Assembly: GCA_958298945.1 (NCBI GenBank)
Contig: OY282610.1
Span: 47,685,667-47,749,666, forward strand
Source: Atherix ibis
Lineage: Eukaryota; Arthropoda; Insecta; Diptera; Athericidae
Length of the DNA: 64,000 bases
Direction: 5' to 3'
Below, one piece after another: positions 26,071 to 41,000 of this stretch. Made by a program: the position numbers and the translations under genes. How positions within the stretch are numbered: the first letter of the stretch is position 1; each line of letters starts with the position of its first letter. The notes beneath the pieces are model-generated. The model was not told the origin of the DNA, made no database searches, and worked only from the letters and a program-made list of their open reading frames with translations.

Positions 26071-29000
26071 GCATCTACAGTACATCCGCCAGTATATCCG
26101 CCAATTCAGCCACCAGTATATCCGCCAATTCAGCCACCAGTACAACCGATTCGGCCATCTTTAAATGTCAATCCCGCATATTCACAACTTCAGGCAGGCG
26201 ATTCCACTGAAGTGGATTGTTCTATTTCGAATGGATATGGCAACGTTCAATGGAGACGTTCCGATAACCGACCTTTATCATATAATATTGAAGTTAGTCT
26301 ATTAAAATTGTTTTTATTTTTTTATTTTTGTAAAAAAAAAAAAATTTCAATACTATAAATAATAAATTTTACCATACAAATTTTAGCAATATGGCAATAA
26401 ACTTTATTTAAGAAATGTACAATCTGAAGATGCTGGTGAATATTTGTGTACACATTACTCTTATGATGGACAATTAATATCAGTTGCCTATAGAGTTGAT
26501 ATCGAAGGTAAATTATTGTAATAACTTATATAAATATAATGATTAAAAAAAAAAACAGAAAACTTTACCAGTGGTCCTGACACTTTAGAATAAAACACCG
26601 AAAATATATTTTTATATATAAATAAGTTTTCCCCAAAGCACATTTCGCGAACAAATGATTAAACTCAACCAAGAAGTTCTTAAAGTCTTAAATCTCATGC
26701 ATTTAATTAATTGTTTGAATTATAAATCGAAATAGTTCGATTTTTCCGTTGTATTCGAAGTTCACAGTATTTTCGCGGTTTTACGCGATCTCAAAAAATT
26801 TTGTTTGACGCGATTTTTTTGTTAGTTATCATTTTATACAATATTAGTACTGAAGTGTGAATTCCAAATGTCACAGCACTAAAGTCCATTTGCCGATTAT
26901 TTAAAACTGCAACACAAGGTATTCCCAAGCGGTCACCCATCACATTCCTCCTTAACTTCGGTGATCGGAGATCAACGTCAATCTTCAATGACTATACAAT
27001 GGCCAACTTATGAAGAAAATCGCTTCAATTGCGATCGCAAAAAAATACAATAAAAACAGATCACTATTTTTATTATGTTTTTTTGCGATCATAATAGATC
27101 ACAATTGATTGTGATTTTTCATTTCTTAACTTTATTTTTGACAGTTGGTCGAAAAAAAAGAAAATTTCAACAATTTTTTCTGCGAAAAAATCGCGAAGAT
27201 TTTAAAATGAAAAAAAAAACCACATATCCTAAACAAATATAAAACATTTTTATTGAAAATAAAAAAAGCTCAATGTCATTTCTATAACTACCACGACTTT
27301 TTTCCCGATAAAAGTGGTTCTATGGACTCAATTTCTTGTCAAATCGTAAGATCTTGGCAGCGAATTCACATCATCGTTTCGTGAGATTTTTCGATCACCA
27401 AATTAAGTGCATCACAAACCGATGTTTTCAGCTCTTAGTGTCATCTTATTGAAAACAAACCTCATTCAAACTCAATGCATTCAATTTCGGTGACAAAAAA
27501 ATCGTTAACGTATCACGATCATTTTTATAATATATTTTATTTTTATTTTTAAAGATGAGTATCCGCTTATGAAAGATATGCCAGCAAAAGTTGAACATGC
27601 TGAAGTTGGCGATAATATAAACCTTCAGTGCGGAACAAATCGCGATCGTGATGTATTCAAATGGAAGAGACAAGATGGACAAAGCTTATTTGAAATTGGT
27701 GATAACGATGTAAGATATAAATTGATCAATAATACGTATGATGTGTATTAATTTTTCTATTTTTTTTTTAGTACATACTACATTTGATGAATGTAAAAGC
27801 AACCGATGCTGGTACATATCTATGTACGAGCACCATAAATGGAATGGCAGTTAATTGGCCAATAATTCTGGTAGTAACCGGTGCTATACCTCATTTCCCT
27901 CAGGCTCCAAAAAGTTATATAACATATCCTAAACTAAAAGATGCATACATCAAGTTCAATTTCCAAGTATCATTCAAGCCAGAACGTCCAAATGGTTTGA
28001 TCCTTTATAATGGTCAAAAGAAGGGAAGTGGCGATTATATAGCATTGTCGCTGAATAACGGCTATCCAGAATTCCGATATGATTTCGGTAAAAATGCTAC
28101 AAGCGTTACCGCTGAAGAACCAATTGAAATGCGCAAATGGCATACAATAACAGTAAATCGTCAACGTTATAATGGATTCATGACTATCGATAACCGTTCG
28201 CCGATATCATTCTCTACGGCTTCGAGCGGTCTTGATTTAATGGAAAATTTGCATTTGGGTGGTGTAGGTCGATGGGAGGATATTCCAATGACAGCCGTTG
28301 CAAACAAAGAAGGATTTGTCGGATGTATCAGTCAACTAATTCTTCAGGATCAAATAGTGGACTTGAATAAGGATGCTATTTTCAAAGAAGGAACCACCTC
28401 ATGCGAACCATGTGCTGACGAACCATGCAAAAATAATGGAGTTTGCTTGCAAAGCCAAAGTCAAGTCGGCTATTCATGCGTTTGCGGTCAAGGTTATACT
28501 GGTCGTCATTGCTCCGTTGAAGGTCAATCGTGTACCCCTGGTGTATGTGGTTCAGGCCATTGCGAAGATACCGAATATGGTATGCAATGTTATTGTCCAC
28601 TTCACAAAGCTGGTGACAAATGCCAACACGATGAGAGCATTACAAAAGGAGAACTATCATTCAAAGATGGAAGCTATGCTGCTTATGAGTGAGTTCGAAT
28701 ATTTTATTAATAATTATAACGAAGAAAAAAAAACTAATCCAAATAATGATAATACTAATAATATGATAATAATTTGAATTTAGAAAACCAAAAACCAAGA
28801 GTGTAAGCTTTGCATTCCGTATGCGTGCAGCTAGCTTAGAGGATTCAATAATTCTCTATGTTGCCGAATCAAATCGCTCGCATGGTGACTACGCTGTCCT
28901 TTTGCTTAAGGACAAACATCTCGAATTACGATTACATGTTATGTTAGGTAAAATACATTAATTGTTAATATTACTTGTACCTTTTGTATGTACAATCTGA

Positions 29001-31967
29001 TAACTAATTCATTTTCTTTAATTTCGAATTTTGTACAGTTGGAAAACCATTAATAGTTCGTTCTCTCAATCCGGTGCCGCTCAATAAGTGGATTAATGTC
29101 AGGATCAGTAGGAAGAATGGTCAAGGTTTCCTTAAAGTTGGAAACGATCCAGAAGTTAAGGAGAAGCCAATATCACATACACGTAACATCTACTTAGGAA
29201 CATTTACATACATTGGTGGCTATGATAAGAGAATCGAGCTAAATAAGAATATTGACATAACAAGAGGATTCGACGGATGCGTATCGAACGTAAGTATTCG
29301 CACATTTCAGCAAATTCAATCGTGCGCATATACGAAGGTAATATGATAAGTAAGACATATAGCTGATATCAGCTAAACGATATTTTTTTTATATCTGGTC
29401 ATTGGTTTAGTTTTGACCTAAATTGGACGTATTGTATGAATTAAAAGTCGTTCATCGAATTTTATTGTGACCACTAGAACGTTCAATTTTAGGTCACCAC
29501 CAACGAAATGATTAACTAATTAAGTAACGATTTCAATAGAGTATTTGGACATTTTTAAGTGTAATCCAAATGAATTTTTATGTCAATTCATAGCAGTTCA
29601 TGAAATATGGATTCACTTTTATACACGAGCAACGAAAGTTTAGTTTACTTCTACTAGCAAACATGCACCAAAGAAGGCAAGAATGACTGTCTTCATCGAC
29701 TATCTTGATAAACGAAAAATGTTGAATAATAAAATGAAGACAAAACGACCGCGTTTGACAAAGCAAAAAGTTCTGTTTCATCATGATAATACACCTGCAC
29801 ATTTATCAGCAATTGCAACAGGAAATTTAGTGCAATTACACGTATGTTATGAATTGCTTCCCCATCCACCGTAATATCCAGATTTAGCTTGGTGGAAAGA
29901 AGTTTGCGTCCAATTCTAAAGTTGCGTCCAAAATTGAGGCTTATTTTGTATATTTTGACGAATCTGTCATGGATGGTATAAAAAAAGTTGTAATATCATT
30001 TGCCGAATGATATTAAGTTTAAAGCCGATTGTGATGGAAAATAAATTGATTTTTGTTGAATAGACTAATTTTTTGTTTCCGTTATTACTGACATATCATA
30101 TTGCTATTCTATAATATATGGACATACTTGTATACGATTGGTTGTAATATTCATAACTTTATAGCGGTATTTTTAAAATTTATATTTTTTTTACCTCTCC
30201 ATTAGTTGGAAATATCTGAAAAGGGAATCGATATGATCAATGATATCCAAGATGCAGCAAACATACTACAGTGTACTGACGAAAATCCAATCACGGTAAT
30301 CTGTCATTTCTTATATGATTTTCAAAACAAAAAATGTTATCTACTAAAAAGAAAATATCTTTGCGAATGGAGTTTATACATAATAATAAATTCTTTATAG
30401 GGTAAACCACAATTCCAAGATGAACGTAAATATCATGGTAATGCCTGTGCTCAGAGTAGATGTCAAAATGGTGGAACTTGTATCGCCTATGGATCAATAG
30501 ATTTTGTTTGCGACTGCCCGATTGGATATGGTGGAAAATTCTGTGAAAAAAGTATGATATTTTACCAATTAGGGTGCTCAATTTCTATTGCATTTTGTAT
30601 CTATAATAATTATATAAAAATAGCAAAATGATTATTATCGTTTTTAAGAATAATGTCAGAAATTAGAAAAAAATTCAGTTATCGCTTTTTGATTTATGCA
30701 ATAATATTTTACAATTTGTTTTTTTTCTCCATTGTAGTTATACAATTGGGTCAATCAATTGCGTTCCGTGGAAATGGCTATTTGGAATTGAACCGTGCCG
30801 TCTTAATGGACTCTAGAGATGAGGATATTACTAACTTTGCTTTTATTCTATCGACCCAAGAGCAAAATGGTCTAGTCTTCTGGCATGGACAGCATAAGGG
30901 TGAAGAATACAGTGGTGGTGATTTCATGGCATTGGCACTTGTCGATGGTATCTTCGAGCTATCATTCCGTCTTGATGGTGAAGAGGAAGTGGTCAGATTA
31001 CCAAACCGAACGATCAACCAACAATTCCAGACAATCATTATTGAGCGTAGAGGCAATGAAATCACACTTAAAGTTAACGAATTAGAAGCATCTGGTGATA
31101 CAAGACCTACTCCCATTAAAAGAATGCACCTTCCTGGACATATATTTATTGGTAATGATAAAATCCAAACAACTTCAAATTTTTTTTTTGTTGAAATGAA
31201 TACAAAAATCTATTTTTTATTTTTAATTTAAAAAAAAGGTGGAGCACCGAATCTAAGACTTTTCACTGGAAGTCGTTACACGCTTGGCTTTAATGGTTGT
31301 ATTATGACAATGGAAACAGAAGACGAAAAAGAAATCAACTTAAGATTGCATGCTATTAGTGCTGTCAATGTGGACAACTGTGAAGAGTAAGTGATATTAA
31401 TTGTGTTTTTTCTTTAAATTATATTAAATTTATAAAATATTAATGATAACAAAAAATAATCTTTCATTAAATGAACGAAAAAAAAATGTTTCTCTTGTTT
31501 TTGTGCTTTCATTCGGATTTAATAATTAATAATTATTGAATTAAAATTAATAACTATTGGATTTAAAAATAATAATCAAAAGTATGCATTGGATACCATC
31601 AAGTTTAATATATACTGATATAAATACAGATTTTGGTGATCGTTTTGATCCAAGCACATTTGATGAAATCGAAGAACCACCACCCGTTCATATAATATAT
31701 CCTCGACCAGCTTATAATAATTTACAAACATCATTACATAGGCTCAATATAGGAAAATTATTAATATTTTTTTTAATATCAAATATCCCATATCGAATAT
31801 TATATAATGAAAATGTTCGGTAAAGTTAAATAAATAATTATACAAGAAAAAAACTCTTAAAATACAATAGTTAATTGAATTGAAATAAAAATTTCAAATA
31901 ATTACTAGTCAATTTAAATAAATTTCTATACAATATAATATAGAAAATGAAATTAAATAAAAAATAA

Positions 31968-32001
<34 letters not shown>

Positions 32002-35000
32002 GTAAATTATAAAAATTATAGTATAGAAAACAATTAAAAAAGATAAATAAACTCACACACATATAACAACATATACTAATAAATAAAAATAGGTATAATC
32101 TTTAATCAAAGAAAATCATCTTAAATTATGAAAAGTATTGTATTTACGGCCAATCTTATCAGTTAAGGTTTAAATTTCAGTTTAGCTAAAAATCTTAATG
32201 AAAATTAAGATTGCTAAAATCTATGATCTAAATAAAGCTGATAATAATTATAAGGGATGATATTTTAAGTGTTCGGTTTTCATATTACCAAAAGTGGATG
32301 AAATTTTTATTTAAATCGATAAATCAATGCTCGCCATTCAGTTTTTAAAGATTATATTTCATCGTAATGTTGGCCACGACTCCGTTTTAAGTTATCCATG
32401 CGAGATGTCCTATAGTAAACCACTTTTTCGAGCATCTCGGCTGGTATCTCACTAATAACAAGTATAATATTATTTTCCAAGGATAAATGAGTGATTTCAC
32501 GTAGCCCCATAAAAATAGTCTATAGGCGTCAAACCGCATGATCTAGGTGGCCAACTCTACGGATAAATTGCTCACCGAACTCATCTCTCAATATGTCCAT
32601 TGTTTCACGAGCTGTGTTGCATGTAGCGCCGTCTTATTGAAACCACATATCTCAAATGCAGTTCTTGCATTTTGGGCAAAAGAAAGTTTGAAATCATCGA
32701 GCGATCGCTCCCATAAACCTCACCAAACAGTGTATTTTTCCGGGTACAATGGCAGTTCATCAGACCAAATGATGGTCTATTCACATTCTCATTCAACGAG
32801 AACTAAGATTCGTCGGTGAAAGGAATTTTTTTGGTAAAAAAACGGATTTTCCTCAAATTGTTCTAAGGACCACTCACCGAAAATTTGGCGCTTTTGCAGG
32901 TCGCTTGGCTTCAGTTCTTGAATGAGCTGTATTTTATATGCTTTTTGATCAAGATACTTGCGTAAACGGATCACAAATATAAAAGTATATCAAAAATAAA
33001 AACATGAAAAACCAAAACTTTCAAAAATGAAAAATATGAAAAACCAAACATTAAAAAAATTACCCAATATTTGAATTATCGATTGAATTTTTTTTTCCTC
33101 CCCTATTAATATTATCCTTTTAAATAACACTTTTATATTTTATTTTATTATTGTATAAAAAAAATCATACTACTCTGCACTCTTATCTATGCGTAGATAA
33201 TGAATATACTCGTACTTTTATTTATTGCCGGTAGAGTGTTGAGTTATATGTTGATATAAAATTCCATACAAACATATTGTATAGAAAAGGCCTATTCAAT
33301 CAATTTAATTATCTGAAAAGCAGATGAAAAGTTGCTTTGATGACATATGATATAAAATAAACATGGTTGCCTGAAATTATACAGTATAAAAATGAATAAT
33401 TGAAGTGGCAAGTTGAAGCCAAATTGTTAAAGATATGCGAAATTTTATATTTCTACATATTACTATAGTGCAAATTTTATGATAGAAATTTACTATATTC
33501 CAACAGAACTAGCTTTAGGTTAAAGTTACAAGAGTATATAAAAATTCATAAATTCAAAATTATATTCATTTATTACCTTGAATTGTTCCCAGATACTAAA
33601 ATATAAATTTATATTTTTACATACTTAAAAAATTGTATATTTTAAAAATATAAAATCAATGGAGCCCCCCATCGAAAAGTATTTCAGTGGACCGTCATTC
33701 TGATCACAACTAATCCTCTGTTAACATTCCATGTTGCAAGATAATTTTTTTTTAAGTTTTTGAGAAATTATAGCACTGAAACTCTAATAAAAATGAATTT
33801 ATTTACATAAATACTCACTTATAGAAAATAAACAAAAACTTTGACTTAAACGATTGCTTACTACGAGTATATAATCGATATGTCAAACTACAAATTGTAG
33901 GGTTAAATAATTTCTGACCAACAATATACTCGTTACTTCTATAATTAAAAAATAGATGTCAGGCAGAACAGCTAAAATAGATTTCCATTGACATTTTGAT
34001 TTGTATTTTCTTTTATTATTCTTTGTTTTTAGAGACCCAAAATTTTTATTAAATTAAAAAATTTTTTTTTTACTAATTTTAAAAGCGTTTAATATACATT
34101 TAAAACAAGAGAGATTGTAACTTAGGCAGAGCAGGTCTTTGTTTCATTGCAATTCCACAGGATTTTTATTGCTTCAATAGAATTCATATAGATACATACT
34201 ATATAGGCCGACTGTCCATCAATATACTCGATATTTTTCACATCCATTTGGAAGTGCATGCTATTTTTGACATTATAATATTTTTTAACCAACCAATCTC
34301 ATTAAGAAATTTAGGGAAAAAATCAATTACAAATTGTTCATATGGAATTAAATAAAATTTTATTATTTTCATTTTATCTTTAATCTCATCCTGTCCAAAG
34401 TTTAAAATAACAAACAAGATTCTTTTGTAAATAACTAAGATTTAATAAAGTCAGGCTTAAACTAAAATTTCGAACGTATAAGGTACATTTAAATAATCAC
34501 AATAGCTAAACTAAAATTTAGACCTAAGCCATAGTTTAAACTATAACTAAAAAATTGGTCGTTAATATTTATATAAAAATTATCTAGAACAGTTAGATAT
34601 AAATGAAGTTATAGTGAATATTATTATAAGCAAGGAAATGGGCTGTCGAATATTTTATATTTATAATATGTGTTTGGATCTGTAAATTTGTATGTATGTA
34701 TGTATGCAGCATGTATGTACAAATCAATGTAGGTAATTATAAATAGGTATAAAAAAATACAAATATAAATAATTTAGTATAAATTACAGATGAAAAATGA
34801 ATAAATATTCCAAAATATTGCCTAATAATTGTTTATATATTAAGTTGAGAGAATTACTTTTACACAAAATGATTAATGTTATTGTTAGATCATTGTAATA
34901 ATAATTTTGTTGAATTAATTTAAGAGAAATTTATTTTTATTTAAAATAGAATCATTAAGAGTCAAAGGGACAAGTTAACTTTTCAATATCAGAATTCTCT

Positions 35001-38000
35001 TCTTGTAAATAGAAAAGTAAAAAAAAAAGACTACAAATAACCAAAGATAAATAATATAATATGGGATATGTACATATATTCAAAATTCAAAGTTATAAAA
35101 CAATTAACATTGAAATAAAATATAGTAAAAACTTTATGTCAATAACTTATGTTGGAAAAGAATTTTCAACAAAAAAAAAACCGAAAAGTTCCGAAATTAA
35201 AAAGATTTCTGAATTACAAGTACAGAAAAAAAAAACTAAAATACTTTTTTAGTTTTAATTGTTGTTACATCAAAACTAGAGCTAATCAGCTCTATACCAA
35301 CATGTTCCTTTTTTAAATATTTTAATACATATATGCACATATTACTACTATCGATTACTATTACTACAGTTGAGTATATTTTATAGCACAAGATTTAATT
35401 GAATATACTATATGTAAATAATTGTATAGAAAAAATTCCAATAGATTTTTAAGTCAATTTATTATACCAGAAATAATTATTATTTGTTTGTTTCTTTGTT
35501 GTTGATTTTTTTTGGACAGAAAAAAATATTTGTTTTTTGCAAATTATATTAATTGAAATTTAATTTTTTAAACTTAAAAATTTCTATCAAAATATTGAAT
35601 CTACTGAAAATAATTTTTTTTTATATATAAACAAAAGTTAAAAATATCATAATATATTCTGTTTATATTTTAGTCATAATAAATTGCTTTTGACTCATGA
35701 CTCATCGAGCAATTCAGTGCTCAGCAATATTGGACATAAACATAATTTCATTTTTCGAAAATAACTTTTGCCCCTTCTGCCCAGCCTGTGACGCTCGACT
35801 CATTATTGCTCATCTTCTTTTCTAATGAGATTCCTTACGTTCTGGAGCTTTAAGGTCAACCAATATTTTATAAAGTTATTTTTTCTTATTTCTGAAAAGT
35901 TCTAAAAAATCTGATCAGCAACTAATAAATTGTTGATTTGCTCTATTCGACACTGAATTATATGTCACCAAAGACCTCATGATCGTGCCGCTACTTTGTG
36001 GTCCCTGACTATTGTTCTAGAGACCATAAATATATACATACAACCATACAAAATATTTATTATTGATTAAAATTTTAATATAAAATTAAATATTCAATGA
36101 CTTCAGGATAATATTGTAGTATATGTTGTGTCTCCTAGCCTAAGTGTATGGAGCCTTAAAGTGATACAATAAAAAATGATCCAAGGATTTATAGTCCACC
36201 AATATGACCCAAAACTTACCTTAAATGTACATGTTCATAAAAGAATCATGTAACTTAGTTTGATGTATAAGAACCTTTGCAAAGCATAAATGGTCAAATA
36301 TAATCAAGATTATACCATTATTTTTATATATAAATTATATTAAAGATTCTCATATACAATAAATTGCCAAAATATCTCAGGAATTTGGTAATTATATATG
36401 GGGTTCATGGCTTTTTAATTTAAAAAAATTGGAAGGTATCTTGCCTAAAGTATCTAAACATATAAAGATCGTAGTGCTACTTTGTACAATGACCGTCTGA
36501 TAAATCAGTGATAATTGAAACAAAAAATTGATTTATTCAACAAAAATTTATTTATTTTCCACCATATACTTCAGTCAATGATATTCCAACTCATGTTTTG
36601 CGCAGGAAAAAGTCAAACGGAGCTAAATCTGGAGAATTTCACTAATTTAGCTTTTGCAATTGCCGACGAATGTACAGGTGCATTGTCATGATGAAACAGA
36701 ACTTTTTGTTTTGCCAAACATGGTGGTTTAATCTTTATTTCATTTTTCAACTGGTCTAAAGATGCTGTGTAATATTGTTTTCTTATCGTTTTGTTCTTTT
36801 TCAAGATAGTCGATAAAGATTATACCACGTGCATTCCAGAAGACAGTAGCCATAAATTTTCCTGCCGATGGAATCATTTTTGCCTTTTTTGGTGCATGTT
36901 CACTATCAGAAATCGATTGTTTTAACTGAACTTTGGTTTCTGATGTGTAATTGTGAATCCATATTTCACAGTTATAAAATGATGCAAAAATTCATTTGGT
37001 ATGCGCTTAAAAATGTCTAAACACTCCATTGAAATCGTTACACGAACACGTTATTGGTTAGGTGTTAGCAAACGCTGCCTTTATCTTGCCGATACCTTTA
37101 CCATACCCAAAATTTCATGTAATATGTTGCGTATACATTCTTTTGATTTGTTTACCTATCAGCTGTCTTATACACATTTAATCCTTGATTTTTTTTAAAT
37201 AATATAATTGATTATTATTAATAATTTTTCGATGATAAATAAAATTTGACATTCTGGGCACTCAGCATTATTTGTTGATGCTCGTACGACCACCATAACG
37301 ACATTCAGTAAACAATTTTTAAATCATTCGAAACGATATTGAAGAGTCTCTGTAATACAAAAGAAGATTTATTTTGGTTTCAGGTAAATTCCATTTTTTC
37401 CGTATAAATAAAACATACAAACTCTGTCTCCTTTCAGTGGCTGTCAAAACTAAACCAATGAACAGATATTTATTAAATTTTATATAGCATCTTTTTAAGA
37501 ATCGCAAAGAATAAAATAAATTTAGTTTTGCTAATACAAGCACATATTTTTGATTTATTGCTTACTTATCAGACAGCCCTGGTATATGGCTCCTAAATCA
37601 TATGTAAACAATTCGGCATTTCAATGAACTCTACATCAAAGTTTTGATATATCTAATAGCAAATTAATAAAAGGAAATTGAACTAACTGTCAATAATATT
37701 ATACAACATATGGTATTTCTAATATGGCACTACTTAAATGAAGTTAATTGACAGTAATTTGAAAACTACAATACCAATTTTAGATTCATTCGGTATTTCA
37801 ATACAATTCATTGAATGGGAATTATTACTTTACGTGAATTTTTGGTTGTTTTAATTTTGCTCGATATATTTAAAACTAATCTTTTTCACATATTATACTT
37901 CATTTCAAAATCAAATATTATTTCATCAGTATATTATTTTTAACTTTACGCATAGTTAGTATTGAAATAAAAGAGAACTACTACAGCTTTCTAACAATTG

Positions 38001-41000
38001 TATATATGTATTTATGTATAAAAATATTTTTTTTTTTTGTTTCGAAAAATTAGCAAAATAAAATATAATTTTTGAATAAGATTATATGCATAAATAATAA
38101 TGAATGATGTTAAATAGTAAGTTAGTATTTCCTTAATTTAAGTTAGCATAAGCATACCTGAAAATAAATAACATATAACATTCTGTTAAAATGAATATTT
38201 AAAATTATTGTAATTATATAAGAAATGTTTGTAGGAGAGATTATTTTAAAATAAAAGTATACTATTTATTTGAGAGAAATTAGGGAGCCGCTTTCATAAA
38301 ATCATACATATATTTTCTATAAATAAATATTAAAAATAATATATTGTATAATACAATATTAATGAATACGAGTATAATAAGAAAAATTAAAACCGACTAC
38401 CTTATTTATGTATGCATATGGTATGTGAGTGAGCATATACAATATGTAGAAATATTTGAAATATAATTTATTATAATGGAGGTGATATTAATAATAATAA
38501 TATGAAATTGATACATAAATGTTAATTGATTTTTTTAAATATTTGGTTTGATATTTAATATTATATTTTTTTTTATACTATAATTTGTAACAAATTAATA
38601 AAAAGTTTTATTATTCGCAGAAAAAGGATATATACGTAATATTTTAATAAATAAAATTTATAATATTATTAAATTAATCCTTATAATTATGTAAATTCTA
38701 TTAAAACTGAAACTTTCTAAAATGTATAAAATTTCTCCATATAAAAAAAAAGTACACTAACACATATTCATCCGAATATATATGAAAAAAAACGACATCT
38801 CGAATATTATTTTTTAATTTGATCGAAAGATATTTTTTAAAGAACTAAAAAAAATATAAAAAAAGTAAATTGTGATTGTTTAGGACTTACAAAAAGGATA
38901 TTTATTAGAGAATAGATTTCTTAAATGGCACCATTCTTATAAGCAACTTATTATTCTCAGCATGTCAATGAAATTACCATTTTACAAGCAATGAATAGTA
39001 AGTTCATAAATATAAGGGTTGTTTTTAATTTTATCTAGGATCAAAGGAAAAAAAATATATGAATCTATTTCTTTTTTAAATAATAATTACAGAAGGCCAT
39101 TCAATAAATTGCCAATTGTTAAATGTTTAGGCCTTTCAAAGCACGTGCCGTAATTGTTTCGTGTATAATGAGAGTTCCTAAAAATAGGTAACGAGAGGTT
39201 TTAAAAAATATTTATTTTAAGCTTTTACAATTATTTAAGTATAAATATTCTGGAAAGTATAGCTTCCCAGTATAGACCCATTAAGTCAGCGTTGAAAAGT
39301 AGTTCCCTTGGACAGCTTAACATCAACCCCATTCAAAATATGTCCCTTCGGCAGCAATACCGAAGAGACTACTCGAAACTGGCTGTTTCAAGTGATTTTT
39401 TAATCTTGATCAAGTAAATAGTGGAGCAAAGGAATCACGTGAATCCCTGTATTCGACAAAAAATTCTCTAGTGGAGGTGACCATGTGACAGAGCCTGCCT
39501 TTTTGGAGGCTTTCAAGGACTAACTCATTAGCTATAATATTAATCGACATCACAACAGCCCTCACTAGTTTCACATTTTTATCAGTTTTATCAGCGAGGT
39601 ATGCCTTCCACTGCTTCTTGACCCTCCAAATATACCTTATACCAACGGAAAAACTTATACTCTTGATAAGGAATATTCGCCAAAAAAAATCTTTGTTGCA
39701 ATTTTTGCTGTTCCATTATTCCCAATAAATTTGAAAACTCCAAATTTTTCTACTCCATTATTTGCAATTAACTTTATAACTGGAAGTAGTTAAAATTTCT
39801 ACTATACATGAAAAATTGAATGTACCCAATTTTGCCAGATGACTATCAGTGATGCTAGTCTAATTACTTTTTTGCCACACCTCGCATTATGGACAGGTTT
39901 TGTGCAAAGCTCTTGAGGGAAAATGTCATTTCCTCTCTAATTTCAATATTGGGGAACGAATTTCTTTTCAAATATCCTGTCAACCATCCGTTACTGGATA
40001 TTTGAAAAGAAATTCGTTCCCCAATTTCTTGGGGGCAATAAAACACCCAGATCGATTTCCTCTACATAAAGAATTGCCCTAGCAGACGTTTCCATAGCCA
40101 TCTTTCAACCTTCATCTTTAAGCTAATCGGTTCTATCTATCGTCTTTCACTACTACTCTTGAAGCTCTTTTGGTTCCTTCTATGCTAAGTAAGTCTCAGC
40201 TGCCTACTTGGCATAGAAGCTCCACGCATGAAGCAATCAAACAATTCATCCGTCAATTTAACCATGCTAAGCGGTCTCAACTAGTACACCGCTCCCCTCA
40301 TTTTTAACTCGCACCTCTTGTCCTTCGATCTGGTCCAGCCTTTGAACTACCTACCGTTGCTAACAGTCAGTAACCAGATACAAACCAGCTACCCTAACTT
40401 TTGGTAACAAGATCTACCCAAGCCTCTACTATCATCTGCAGTGATATTACCGCAGATAACAGTTGTCCATTACCATGACCAGTCCTAAAACTGCATCCGC
40501 GATATAGGTTTTAACCACAGCCACCATGATTCAGCCAAAGGCACCTCATCTCATGATCAGGCACAGTGTGTTTTAACATCGTGGCGCACAAGATTCCTCT
40601 GGTACCAGTTTTTGCTTTAAGAGTATATTATCGGTACTTCTACTCAAAAAGATACAGTAAGGAACTTTGTAAATTCCAGGTACTGCTAGGCTAGCTCAGA
40701 ATCGCGAGTTCGCAAAGACCCATAGGCAGTTCTGGTATTGAACATGGTTTGATCGTTCTCCCAGAAGAAATCCCTTTGCTGGAAAACCCGCCAGTCTCAT
40801 TTTGGACCTAAATCCATAACGGCCATTAAGTTCTTCTAAATGCAAAGAACGGTTCTGAAACCTTTGTGTTTGTTTTTCGTCCCACATTTAACAATTTTGT
40901 TTGTTTACGTAGCCATTCAGCCAAATAATGTGCTTCGTCGCTAAAGAGGATTTTTTCACCAAATCTGAAATTCGTTTCCAATTCCTCAAGGGCCCAGTCA

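Noticed and set aside
26907..27007. A functional 5S rRNA gene
   Set aside because: About 20 central bases are missing and the helix regions are diverged.
31600..31625. Acceptor AATACAG before DFGDRF as the start of the alternative tail exon
   Set aside because: Joined to the LG3 exon it gives an early stop; only the AG at 31581-31582 (or a less likely one nearby) keeps phase.
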